A DNA stretch of 64,000 nt, from the NCBI GenBank assembly GCA_013398015.1, contig VZRR01004502.1:1-64000 (forward strand), in the 5' to 3' direction. Of this stretch, positions 1 through 10,900 are shown one piece after another. This stretch comes from Oreocharis arfaki (lineage: Eukaryota > Chordata > Aves > Passeriformes > Paramythiidae). The stretch's first letter is position 1; every line of letters starts with the position of its first letter. Below the pieces are notes generated by a model. That model had not been told where the DNA came from and made no database searches. It saw only the letters and a list, made by a program, of their open reading frames with translations. A program made the position numbers and the translations under genes.

Positions 1-561
1 GTCCGTGTCGGGCTCCCGGGCTGCGAGGGAGCCAGGGGTCCCTATAGGGCTGGGAGTCCTGGGCTGGAGGCAGGACAAGAGTCCGCGTAGGGCTGATGGT
101 CCCGGACTGTTGGGGGCGGGAGGCAGAGGTCCTTGTGAAGCCGGGGGTCCTGGTGGGGTCCCGGGCCGGGTGGGGGTGCCATGCAGGAGGGGCCCAGGCT
201 AGATGGGGCAGAGGCTGGGCCCGGGCCGTGGAGCCTGTGGGAGCCCGAGGCGCGGGAGCCGTGTCAGCGCGGCCCCATCCCGCGTGTCCGCAGCGCCGTG
301 GCCTGGCCCGGCTGCCCTGCCCACCGCGGGGGCGGGGGGCCGGGCTGGGGCACGGAGATCTCGGTCACTCGGGGGGCAGGGCTGCAGAGGGCCAGGAGGA
401 GCACGAGCACGTGTTCTCGCACCGGCCCCGCAGCCCCTCGGCTCCTGCTGCTCTCTGCTCCTCGGCACGTCCCCTCGGAGCCCCATCCCACGCTAGAGCT
501 CAGCTCGTGGGGATCAGAGCTGTGGAGTGAGGACAGCTGGCATTGGCCTCATCTCTGCCCC
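1..561. other. GC-rich segment, unassigned
   Basis: GC- and CpG-rich. Open frames exist on both strands, but none is recognisable and codon content looks like that of GC-rich non-coding DNA. It could be the edge of a neighbouring gene's CpG island. TPP1 lies beside DCHS1 in human; nothing here confirms it. Confidence 0.4.
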
Positions 562-565
562 AGCC
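562..565. repeat. Target-site duplication, left (AGCC)
   Basis: Matches 1148-1151 exactly. Confidence 0.55.
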
Positions 566-1147
566 TGTTGAAATGATACAAAGTTTAATTTTTTTTTAAT
601 GTAACTTCAGTCAGTTTTGTTCGCCTTTGTCCCGGGCAAAGGGAATTGAAGTTTCCTTTCCGGGGACTGTTTCATCAGGTGAGGTCTGATGAGATTAACA
701 TCTCAACAGGCTGGGAGTAGCACAGGAGCTACACAAAAGATAACGACCGTTAACGACCATCAACTCCAGGCATCACCCCTGGCATGGTTGGAGACACCTG
801 GTCTGGGAAAAGAGGTAGGAATGAGAACCTAATTGCCATCAGAGGCAAAGAAATCCGTATCCAATAGGAAACCAAATAGTAAGAACTGCTCTACTTGGGA
901 CCAATGACCATTGAACCAATGAATTTCTATGTGTTTTGACTCTATAAAATATGTGAAAAATCGAGTAAAATTCATCTGTCATGGAATGATTTTCTCTGCA
1001 CAACCTGGGCCATGTGTGGATGAAATTATTTCTGTTGCACATCCTGGCCAGAGCAACATCCTGGCCAGAATAAAGTAATGCCTTGATTCTCTAACACTAA
1101 AAATGTTGTTGGAGAGTTTTTTTGTTTTTCCTGGAGTTTCAGTGACA
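566..1147 (+). mobile_element. Solo LTR of an endogenous retrovirus
   Basis: 582 bp beginning TGTT and ending GACA, flanked by identical 4-bp AGCC at 562-565 and 1148-1151. It has LTR signals in order: CCAAT (916-920), TATAAA (943-948) and AATAAA (1069-1074), with a short T/G-rich end. No internal retroviral coding sequence is present, so it is a recombined solo LTR. The 4-bp duplication fits a gammaretrovirus-like (ERV1) class better than ERVL (5 bp); family not determined. Confidence 0.7.
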
Positions 1148-1151
1148 AGCC
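1148..1151. repeat. Target-site duplication, right (AGCC)
   Basis: Matches 562-565 exactly. Confidence 0.55.
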
Positions 1152-2905
1152 CAGTCACACGGCACATTCCACAGCTCCAGAAGTTCCCAGCTGTTTTCTT
1201 GCTTCTGCAGAGCAGAGTTCAGGCCAGGAGGAGACAGGCAATAGGAAAACCACCTGCCTGGCCTGGCTGCTGCATCCCCCGCACTGGAGCCGTGCCAGAG
1301 GTGTCTGTGTTCCTGCTCCCCCTGCCCCAGCCCCACCAGCTGCCCTGGCCTGGCAGCCCCGGCCTCCTCCTGCCCACAGAGAGAGGGGGGAACCAGCCAC
1401 CCTGGCCCTAGCCAGGGGCTGCGGGGCTGTCAGGGCTGCATGCCCCATTGTCCAGTTTGGGGATGGACTCTTTAAGTGGGATGGGATTTGCAGGGGATGA
1501 TGTCCTGGATCTGTCTGGACAGCCGGGACTAAGGTGGCTGGACAGAGCTAATCGTGTTAATGAGCATCTGCTGCTGGTCTGGTCCCTTGGAGGTCAGGGA
1601 ACGTCGATGTCTCCTGGAGTGGCTGCGGTGCCCTGGCTGGAGCCCTGCTCACCCAGGCACGCTCGTGTGCTGTTCCTGCAGATAGGGTGATGTGAGTCCC
1701 TGCTGTGGGCAGTTGGATTTTCCCGAAGCCAGGAACACCAGAGGACAGTGGCACTGAGGGCAGCCTGCTGGTCCCAGTGTGCCCCAGCAGGGAGCTGGAA
1801 GGCGTTGGGTTGGGGGATGAAGGAGCAGAGGGGACCCCAGGAACACCATCAGAGAGGGGGGTGGTGCTTTCCCCCTCTCTGCCCTGGCTATGCTGGCTTA
1901 TGCTTACCCCTGCAGTGCGGGGAGCCCTGTCCGAGGCGGGGATGGGAGCTGCTCCCCTAGTCCCAGAGTGCTGGCAGCAGGGTTGGGCATGCTTTGGGGG
2001 GCTGTGCAGAACACGCTGGGGCTGTGCAGGTCTTGCTATGGGGTGTTGGAAACTGAGAGCTGAGGACAGAGAGGAAACAGGGTGGTTTGGGGAGGAACAA
2101 AAAACGGGACAGCAGGGAAGGCAGAATGGAAGTGACTGATCACATGTAGGTGGCTGATGGTCACTGCGTGGGTCTGGCCACATCCAACACCTGCCAGCTG
2201 CACAGCCGCTCCTGGTTCTCAGACTCTGTATCTGTTTCCCAGGATGGGGGGGCACTGTTTGGCAAGGGGGGGATGTGTGACATCAGGTCACAGCGTTTGG
2301 AGATCAGCAAAGGACCCTGTGTGTATGTCTGTGTCACCCAACATAGACAAGCAGAGCCAATGCTACTGGGAGCCCTGGGATCCCCAGTGTGTGTCTGTGT
2401 GTGCTGGTGGCTGTGCTGAGGCCATGGCTTGGGGAACTTGTATGTCCCAGTGTCCTCAGTGGGGATCCTGGGAATGTGAGGTACCTGCTGGGCAGACAGT
2501 GTGTCCAAGTGTGGCTGCTGCAGCTCTGGGTCCCTGCACAGCCCTGCCCACAGCCCTCACCAGAGAGAGGGTAGCGGGATGGGATGGGATGGGATCGGTT
2601 GCCTGTGGCGTGTGGGACCAGCTGTGTGCACATGTGGAGATGTCTTCCACAGCTGTGCTTGCATGTATGCCTGCATGGAAGCATGCTCAGCCTCACTGCT
2701 GGACAGGCCAGAGCCGTAGTCCTGCTGCAGCTTCACTGGCCTCTCAGGGCAAGGACTTGGCAGGATGCAGCCATGGATGTGGGTGCCTGGCCAGGCCCAC
2801 CTGAGCCCTCCGTGGTGCAGGTCCAGTCTCCCCCCCCACCCCGTCAGTCCCATGGGGACACAGTGTCAGCCTGGCATGAGCCCACGGCAGCAGGGATGGG
2901 GCTGT
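1152..2905. other. Intergenic stretch between solo LTR and DCHS1 3' end
   Basis: Moderately GC-rich. Contains TG-rich patches (2310-2410) and four GGGAT copies (2576-2595). The longest ORF (1557-2255, minus) is low-complexity and unrecognised. No gene supported. Confidence 0.6.
2576..2595 (+). repeat. Microsatellite (GGGAT)4
   Basis: Four perfect GGGAT copies, intergenic. Confidence 0.85.
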
Positions 2906-2923
2906 GTCTGTACAAACGTGTGG

Positions 2924-2929
2924 TTTATT
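2924..2929 (-). terminator. DCHS1: Poly(A) signal AATAAA of DCHS1
   Basis: Plus-strand TTTATT. On the minus strand it reads CCTTAATAAACCACACG. Cleavage is expected 10-20 nt on, near 2904-2913, and a GU/G-rich downstream element follows at about 2830-2870. Confidence 0.75.
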
Positions 2930-3075
2930 AAGGCATTTTTTGAGACGTTGGCACTTGGGTTCAGGCTGCACCGGGTGGCCCCTGCGCGGCCCTGGGCAGC
3001 GCTGGTACATGCAGCTCCACAAGACACAATACAAAAGGTACAAACGAGTAAAAACAGGAATTGTAGTACAATGTG

Positions 3076-3088
3076 TAAAAATAAATAA
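3076..3088 (-). promoter_or_regulatory. DCHS1: AU-rich element in DCHS1 3'UTR
   Basis: Minus strand reads TTATTTATTTTTA, with overlapping AUUUA cores, in an otherwise GC-rich 3'UTR, about 150 nt before the poly(A) signal. AUUUA motifs commonly bind stability factors. On the plus strand the same bases form an AATAAA, which I do not interpret as a signal. Confidence 0.45.
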
Positions 3089-3264
3089 CTGGGGGCTCAG
3101 TGACCCCAGCCCAAAGCAGGGTGCCCGTGTCTGACCCTTCCTGTGGCATGCAGGGTGACCCATCTGTGTCCCCATCCCAGATGTGCAATGGAGCTGGGCT
3201 GCATGGGCAGCCTGGGCAGCACAGGGCCAGGGGGCATGGGGCACCCCAGCATAGGACTGCGGGG

Positions 3265-3415
3265 CACTGGGTAGCCCTAGAGTGCCCCACAGGTCTGGGG
3301 GACACAGCACACCCAGAGTGCCTCTGCAGGGTCCGAGAAGCACAGGGCACCCCCAGAGTGCCCCCACAGGGCCCGGCGAGCACAGTGTGTTCCCACAGTG
3401 CTTGTGAGCAGGACA
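3265..3415. repeat. Minisatellite in DCHS1 3'UTR (about 45-bp unit, 3-4 diverged copies)
   Basis: Repeated pattern of AGAGTGCCCC or CAGAGTGCC, then CACAGG or GCAGGG, then GCACAG, at roughly 45-bp spacing. Copies differ at many sites. Confidence 0.6.
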
Positions 3416-5373
3416 CAGAGGGGATAGGGGTGCCCACCCCAAGAGCCTCTGTGGGCTGTCCCTGTGCCAAGGCAGAACTGTCTCCCCCTCCCAGGACGCC
3501 TCAGGTCCCTGTGGGTCCCTGGCAGAGTGGGCATGGCCCTGTGACCCCTTGGTGTCTCCGTCACTGTTGCAGATCCCTGTCCCCTGTGCCCAGGACAGCA
3601 CCTGGGACCCACAGGCATGTGCCAGGACCCCGCGGCACAAGGGGGATGAGGGACTGACTGTGACAGATGGAGCTGCAGCCACAGATGGTTCTTCATGGGA
3701 AATAGGGAGGACAGGCTGAAGTGATGCATTTGTCTGCTGTGACAACACCTTGGAGGCTGCGGCTGCAGCCACACTGCAGATGTGCTGGGTCTGGGGAAAG
3801 TGTGATGGGAAGGAGCTTCCCCCGGCCCTGCTCAGGCATGGGGTGTCCTCCCTGAGCCCCAAACACACTCATGACCAGACCAGGCATTCAGGGCTGCTGT
3901 GGGGCACCCCATGCTGTTCCAGCCCTCGCTCTGCACCCATGGCCGTGTGGGGATCACAGCCTCCGGGAACACCCGGGATACAGTGGCAAAACCCAGGGCC
4001 ACACTCCCAAGGCCCACGATGCAGAGCTGCTCCCCATGAGCAGCCACAGGCTTGGGAAGAGCTCCGGTGGGGGCTAAGCACGGTGCGAGTGTGACGCTGC
4101 CTGTGTGGCTGGCTGTGCACGGTGCTGGGAGGAGATGGGGACCGGCCCCACTGCAGGGGCTCTGTCCGGGCTCACAACATGCATCACGGGGGTGCAGAGC
4201 AGCCTTGCACAGGGGCTGGGGCCAGGGGCAGGGGGTTCTGGCACCTTGGCCATGTTCTGGAGGTGGCCCAGACAGTCCTCGGGAGCAGTCATGCGACAGG
4301 GCCCCAGGGAAGGCCAGATACCAGTGTTGCCACTGTGGCTGTAAGAGAACATGCTGAGCCATATGGCTTTTTGGGGTACCCCCTCCTACCTGTGCCCCTG
4401 CAGCTGCAGGCTGCCTGCTGGGCCTGAGGTGGGTGCGGGTCACAGCAGCCATCACCACTGCTCCTGAGGCTGGGCTGTCCCCGTCAGCTCTCACACAGCT
4501 CTGCCAGCCCCATTGTGCTGCCCCTGCCTGGGCACTGTCCCTGCCTAGGACCCCTGCCCAGAGATACCTGGTCCCAGGAATGGGGCTCCCATGCAGACCA
4601 CGGCATGCGCCTCCCTCCCAAGACCACAGGAACCATCCTGAAGCTCCGGGCAGGAGATTCCCTGGAAGTATCACCTGCAGCAGTGGGTAGTGAAGGGGCT
4701 GTAGAGACCTCAAAGGCTCTCCTGCCCCTGCCTAGCCACAGACAGGCAGCGAGAGATGTGGGCATTGCTGCCTTCTGCTGCAGCCAGCCCGGGGAGTGTC
4801 CCCTCCCTGTCAGAGGCAGGTTCATCCCCGCAGGCAGCACAGGCTGATGGGCAGACAGCATCTGTGCCCTGGGCAGTGCACCCTGCCCTGGGACGTCACC
4901 CCCAGGCATGGGGCATTGTCCCCCTGCCCTGGGAGCTCCTAGGGTCCCTAGGGAAGGCTCAGGGTCCTCCTGCATCTGAGCTGCCGCATGGCCCCGGAGC
5001 TGGGTAGGGCAGGGTCTGGGCCTGCAGTCCCTGGCCCAGCACCCCTCAGCTCCCAGCCACTCCCGGAGCACCAAGTACCGTGAAGCGCCATCCTGCCCAG
5101 CGCCAATCTGAGCCACCGCAAGCAGCACGTGGACCATCACCCCGGGGTGCCAGCACTGGGGTCAGCAGTCCGTAGGGCACCAGCCAGCACAGGGTCTGCC
5201 AGACTGTGGGGAGGGACAGGGGCCACAGCCCCCAAGGACAGCTGCAGTCCCTAGGGGCCCAGGCCTGGCACAGTGCTGGGAGCGGGATGAGCACCCATCT
5301 TAGTGGCCCCGGGCTGGGCCCCCCTCTGGCGCCATGGCTGTGGGCTGGGGCAGAGGAGTCCAGGGGCCTAGCT

Positions 5374-7988
5374 CTAAATCCTGAGCTCGGCCTCCTCAGG
5401 GGGCTCCAGCGAGTGCTCAGCGCTGATGGTGGAGGTGGATGGCCCCTGTGAGATGCCAAAGGGTGAGACCACGGGGGAGCGGGCGGCCAGCGGGGACAGC
5501 GATGGGGAGAAGCTGGGCGACATGGCAGAGGACGAAATGGAACCCTCGTGGCTGATAGGTGAGCGGCGCAGGGAGGATGGGTGCGGGAAGGTCCTGCCTG
5601 GTGGTGGCTTGGGGGGCACAGACTTGGCACCTGGATGGGCCACCGAGGTGATGAGGGGTGGGGGGTCGATGCGGGGCTTGGGCTCTGCTTTGGGCTTGGC
5701 TGGGAAGGGTTTGCGCAGGGAGCTCTCATCCTTGAGGCGGGCGATCTCCGTGAAGACACTGGCCAGTGGCTGGAACTGGGGACACCAGTTCAGCAGGTAA
5801 TCCCAGTTGTAGCTGCCGCGGAGCTCCTCGTCACTGGCCACGATGGCGGTGAGCGAGCCCTCCACGGAGGGCTTGCCGTCCTCTGGGAAGGCGTAGTCCT
5901 GGGGCTGTGAGGAGACGCTGAGGCCGCAGCGGACGCCCAGGAAGGCGCTGCCCCCCCCGTCCTCACGGTACAGCTGCAGCGGTGGCCCCGGCAGCAGCAG
6001 CCCAGAGCCCTTCTTGCTCTTGAACCACTGGGCGCTCTCCAGCGCAGCTGGCTCACAGGAGATATCGGAGAGCTGGTCGGCATCCTGCTGGATGCCAGAG
6101 TCAGGGCCGCGCGCAGCGATGTGCTCCTGCATGGAGGCTGTGATGCTGGCCACGCGTGGGTACTCATTGATCATCCGTATCTCGTCGTCCTCAGCGGCTT
6201 CAGCAGAGCCACGGCCGCTGGAATGCGAGGGGTCCAGTGAGCCGCCCCGCGTGTAGGGCCCTGCTGGCTCAGTCCCATAGCCTGGCAGTGCCTGGTGGTA
6301 GATGTGCTCAGCCCCAGGCAGGGCTGGCTCCTCACGGCCCAGCTTCTGCAAGGACCCACTCTGTGCGCAGGCCAGTGCCCCCTCCCCCTCTGCCTTCTTG
6401 TGGCCCCGGCGCTGTCGGGAGCGCACCAGTGCCAGCACAATGGCCACAGCGGCCAGCACCACCACGACGCCCAGCGAGGCGGCCACAGCCACCAGCAGCA
6501 GGTTGAGGTCGGGTGCCAGGCCAAAGGAGGTGTGCGTGACGTCAATGGTGACCTGCGCAGAGGCCACACGGGAAGCAGGCAGGGGGCTGCGTGCCTGCAC
6601 CTCCAGGCTCATCTCCCGTGGCTCCCTCTTGGCACGCCCAGCCCCAGCTTGGGGCTGGCTGTCCACACGCAGGTAGATGAAGCCCGTGGTCTGGTTGATG
6701 GCAAAGTACGGTGACGGCTTCGCCAGGGTGTACAGCACAACACCGTCAGCCCCCTCATCCTCATCTGTGGCCAGCACCCGCCCAATGCTCTGCCCTTTGT
6801 GCGCGCCTTCAGGCACCTCGAAGTTGAAGGAGGGGCTCAGGAAGATGGGATCATACTCATCTTCCCCTGTCACCAGCACCCGCACAGTCACAGTGGCCGA
6901 GGCGTTACCAGTGTCGGTGGCCCGAACCAGGAGCTGGAAGGCTTTGGCCCGCTCATAGTCAAAGGTGAGGCGGGAGCGCAGCTCTCCAGAGCTCCCATTG
7001 ACAGCAAAGGCATCCCGGCCGTCCCCCATGGTTGGGTCCCCCACTGCCTGCTCCAGCATCACGTACCGCAGCTCCCCAAAGGCGCCGGTGTCGGCATCGA
7101 TGGCACGCAGCGTGGTGACCAGTGTGCCGGGTGGCAAGTTCTCCCGGATGCTGGCACTCAGCACCTCCACTGGGAAGTATGGCTTATTGTCGTTGATGTC
7201 CTTCACCTCAATGGCCACGGGGACCAGTGCAAAGTGCCCACCTGGTGTGTCCGTGGCCCGCACCACCAGTGTGTGCAGTGCCTGGGCCTCCCGATCCAGT
7301 GGCCGTGCCAGGCTCAGGGCCCCCGTGCTCTCGTGCAGCTGGAACAGCCCGTGCTGGTCACCTGAGCTGATGGTGTAGTGAACGTGGCCACGCGGCCCTG
7401 AGTCGGCATCGTGGGCTGCCACGCGCAGCAGCTCGGTGCCGGGCAGCGCAGCCTCGCTCACCGCTGCACGGTATTCGGCCCGGGCGAACACGGGCGGGTT
7501 GTCATTGACGTCCTGCACGGTGATGAGCACAGGCACGGTGGCACTGCGCTGCGGCAGGCCCCGGTCTGAGGCTGCCACAGTCAAGTTGTACACTGGGATG
7601 GACTCGAAGTCCAGTGACTCCACAAGCACCAGGGCTCCCTGCGTGCGGAGCTGTCCCCCGGCCCAGGCCACCCGGCTCTCCACCTGGAAGGCGTTGCCGC
7701 CATTCCCGCTGACGATGGTGTAGTCAAAGCCAGCATTCTCCCGGGAGAGGTCGGCGTCACCCGCCTCCAGCGTTAGCACAGTGGTGCCCGGGCGCAGGTC
7801 CTCGGGAACACTGGCGTTGTAGCACGGCTCCTGGAAGCGGGGGCTGTGGTCATTAATATCCAGAACCTGGAGTTGCACTGTGGCCCAGGATGAGAGGCTG
7901 GGAGAGCCGTGGTCGCGGGCCTCCACCACCAGGTCCAGGGTGGGCTGGCTGGCATTGAACTCCACCTGCCGGGTGGTGAAGAGAGTCC
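5374..7988 (-). CDS. DCHS1: DCHS1 exon 21, coding part (residues 2396-3266: EC23-EC27, membrane helix, cytoplasmic tail)
   Basis: 2615 nt, phase 1 in, TAG stop at 5374-5376. Linkers DINDHSPRF, DVNDNPPVF, DINDNKPYF and EDEYDPIF delimit EC23-EC27. RAKR at 2847-2850 is a furin-type site. The membrane helix is about 2892-2917, followed by the stop-transfer RSRQRR. The tail carries LDPSHSSGRGSAEAAEDDE, ARGPDSGIQQDAD, NWDYLLNWCPQFQPLA at 3123 onward (resembling the catenin-binding end of classical cadherins), a PPPLITSVAHPGAKSVPPKP stretch, and an Ser-Pro cluster from 3218. Acceptor TCCACAG|GGACTC. Exon 21 is the most conserved part relative to human. Confidence 0.97.
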
Positions 7989-10900
7989 CTGTGGAGCACA
8001 AAGCCAGGGTCAGCATGGGAACCAGCGGGAGCTGGGAAGGGTATCAGCTGGAGGGGCATTCGTTGGTCACCTTGCTGTGTCTGCCTCACCAGCTACACCA
8101 GAAAGCGACCTGGTGAGGGCTTGAACAGGGACAGCACAGAGGCACCCCCCTCCACAGGCACCCTTAGACTGACCCATGAGAGAGGCCCATAGAGCACCAA
8201 GGCCACGCACCATTGCTGGGGTCGATGGCAACATCAGGGCTGGGCACGGCCAGGTGGAAGGTGATGTCCCCATTGCTCCCTGAGTCGGGGTCGGTTGCGC
8301 TCACAGTGAGGATGACACTGCCAGCAGGTGTGTGCTCTGGCAGCAGTACCTGGAAGAGAAAGAAACCCCAGTCAGCATCTGGTTCCCCTCTGCCCAGAGC
8401 CCCCAGCAGCGCTGGGATGGGGGTCTGGGGCTGGCCAGGCAGCCGTAGCCAAGGTCATCCAGCCTCTCGCTAGCCAGGGAAACCACAGGCAAGGGGTCTG
8501 TGCTCCCAGACCCTTCAAGCATTCCTGGGGCTCGCCAGCCCCTTGCCTGAGCTCCAGAGCTGCTGAACACACTACCCAAGCCGGCCTTCAACAGGGACCT
8601 GCCCAGGCCTCGCCACAAATATTTGTCTGGGCTGTGGCCCATTTCCTACCCCCTCCTGCCTCCCCACTGTGCTCATCCATTTCAGCTGGACCTTCTGCAT
8701 CCAGCTGTGCCCTTTGCAGGGCTGGTCCCAGGGTCACCTGCCTGGTTTCAACTCCTTCTATGCCACAGTAACAGCATGAGAGATGTCAGGATGTAGATGT
8801 GGGTCAGAAAGCGGGACCAGAAGGGGCTCAGACCCATCCTCTGTGCTTTGTGAGGGCAGGGGAGCCAGGCAGGAGCTGCAGAGGGCTTGTGTGGGATGGC
8901 CCCTGCTGCCTGGCACACTTGGTGCACGTACCTGATAGAAAACCTGGGTGAAGGTGGGCACATTGTCGTTCACATCCTCCACAAGGATGGTGAGGTTGGC
9001 CTCAGTCTCATGGCGTGTGTCAGAGGCGCGCAGCGTGAGGGTGTAGCGGCTGCGCTGTTCATGGTCCAGTGGCCCCGTCAGGGCAAGGTGGCCACCGTAG
9101 CGCAGCACTCCGAAGGTATCTGCTGCGTCCCCCTCCAGCAGCAGCGTGTAGGAGAGCGCAGGGCCCGAGTCCACATCGTTCCCAGTCAGCTGGGCTATCT
9201 GGGTGCCCAGGAGTGTGTCTGTGGGGAGCAGAGACATGAGTGAGCAGATCCATCCCTGCCCAGCATATCTGGCTCAGCTGGTGGGAAACCAGTTTAGTCC
9301 AGAGCCTGAGCACGGGGAAGAGGGGAAGATGCCATTGGAGAGGGAGATGCCGGGGGGAAGAGGAAGTTCCTGGGGGCTTGCAGGGCAGGTGGAGGTTCGC
9401 ATGGGCACAGGGCACACTGGCTCAGGACTGTGAGCAGGCAGGGCAGGTGTCTGCAGCCAGAGCCCCGGACGCAGGGCAGGGGCTGGGGCCGGGTTGATAA
9501 TTCATGTGGCTCCCTCAGGACACAGCAGCAGCATAGAGGTCATGCTGGAGAGCTCGGGGTGCTTCAGCAGGCCAGGGTGACCCAGCCTGGGTCTGGACTG
9601 GACTCCCTGTGGGCTCCTCCCCACCCCACAGTGCCCATTGTACCCCAGTTCCGGCCCTCAGTGCTACAGCACTCACTCTCGGGGACACGGATCTCCCAGG
9701 GGACCGGAATGGTAGGGCTATTGTCATTGACGTCCATCACCACCACGGTCAGCGTGGCCGAGCCCATGAGCGGTGGCGTTCCTCGGTCCATTGCTGTCAC
9801 CACCAAGCTGTGGGCAGGCATGAGGGTCAGATGTGTGCCCACACGTGAGGGAGCACCTCACCCGTGCACAGTTCCTGGGACATGCACTGCACACCTGCAC
9901 TGCACATGGGACACGAACTGCAGGCGTGCATGGGGCTGGAGCGTGTGCACGTGGTGGGGAAACTGCGCAGCAGCTCAGAGTCCGGATGGATCTGTGCAGC
10001 GCCTTCTCTGGAGGTGTTTAAGAAAACACTGGATGTGGCACTCAGTGCTCTAATCTAGTTGACAAGATGGTGATCAGTCACAGGTTGGACTCAATCTCAG
10101 ACATCTTTTCCAGCCTCAATGGTTCTGTGATTTGGAGGGCATGTGTGGGTGTGGCAGGGCATATCCCCCCTCTCCCCACCACAGGTGGCCACTGCAGATA
10201 GGAGAGATAACCCAGGTGGGCAAGGCCCAGCAGGGATCATCTCCTGGCACCAAAAGGTCTGCCAGCTTAACAGATGTGGGAAGAGATAAAAAACAGAGGT
10301 AACCAAAAGGACTCTTTTACACTATAGAAGTACTACAGTTTATCACAGAGGCAGAAGCCTTCTACACACACACACTGAAAGTGTGCAAGACTTCTCCCTG
10401 GAGTCTGGATGCAGGTTCCAAAGTAACTTTACGGAAATTGAGGGAAAGGCTTTCAATGTGTGCTCCATCAGGAATTGGATGGTAAGAAACATTGGATCCT
10501 AACTTATATTATTTCTTCACTAGCTGTAAAATTAATGGTACCTTTAACCCCGTGTGTATAATACTAGCTGTCCTCTTTTTGTCCTTATTCCTGTGTAGTA
10601 ATAGTCTGTTTTAAGTGTTATGTCTGTTAGTTTTGTGTCTACTAAATAAATAATTAATTCCATGATAGACTGAATCAGTCACTAAAGAACTTGTGAATGA
10701 GAGTGGGCCTTGGCATGCTGGCTACCTCAATAAAGCTACTGCCTGCTGCCAGAGGCCTGGGCCAAAGGCAGGGACTCATTTAAACCCACATCATCCATTC
10801 ATAACACTGGGGCAGTGGGTGTGATACATGGAGAGCATAGTGGGGCAGGGAAGCAGGTTTTTGCACACCTAAGGCATGCGTTGAAGTCTGGAAGGCGTGT

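Larger units (their letters stand above)
2906..5373 (-). other. DCHS1: DCHS1 3'UTR
   Basis: Runs from the stop to the first minus-strand AATAAA. The last 180 nt look like a genuine mRNA 3' end: U-rich, with UUAUUUAUUUUUA (3076-3088), then AATAAA and a GU-rich downstream stretch. The middle is GC-rich and holds a minisatellite (3265-3415). No competing poly(A) signal was seen between 5373 and 2930. It could contain transcribed DNA of another unit, but I see no reading frame that suggests one. Confidence 0.75.

Noticed and set aside
264..491. Minus ORF with a signal-like hydrophobic stretch (HVLVLLLALCSPA), possibly the start of a neighbouring lysosomal gene such as TPP1
   Set aside because: Sequence after the hydrophobic stretch is low-complexity and unlike TPP1; GC-rich DNA often yields Leu/Ala runs.
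3076..3088. Plus-strand AATAAA as the poly(A) signal of a gene entering from the left
   Set aside because: No plus-strand coding exons found upstream; the minus-strand reading as a DCHS1 AU-rich element is more economical.
5046..5759. Minus ORF of 237 codons overlapping the DCHS1 stop in another frame
   Set aside because: Ser/Pro-rich alternate frame of the tail exon; the real frame is strongly conserved.
6295..7378. Long plus-strand ORFs opposite DCHS1 exon 21
   Set aside because: Shadows of the conserved cadherin frame; no independent features.
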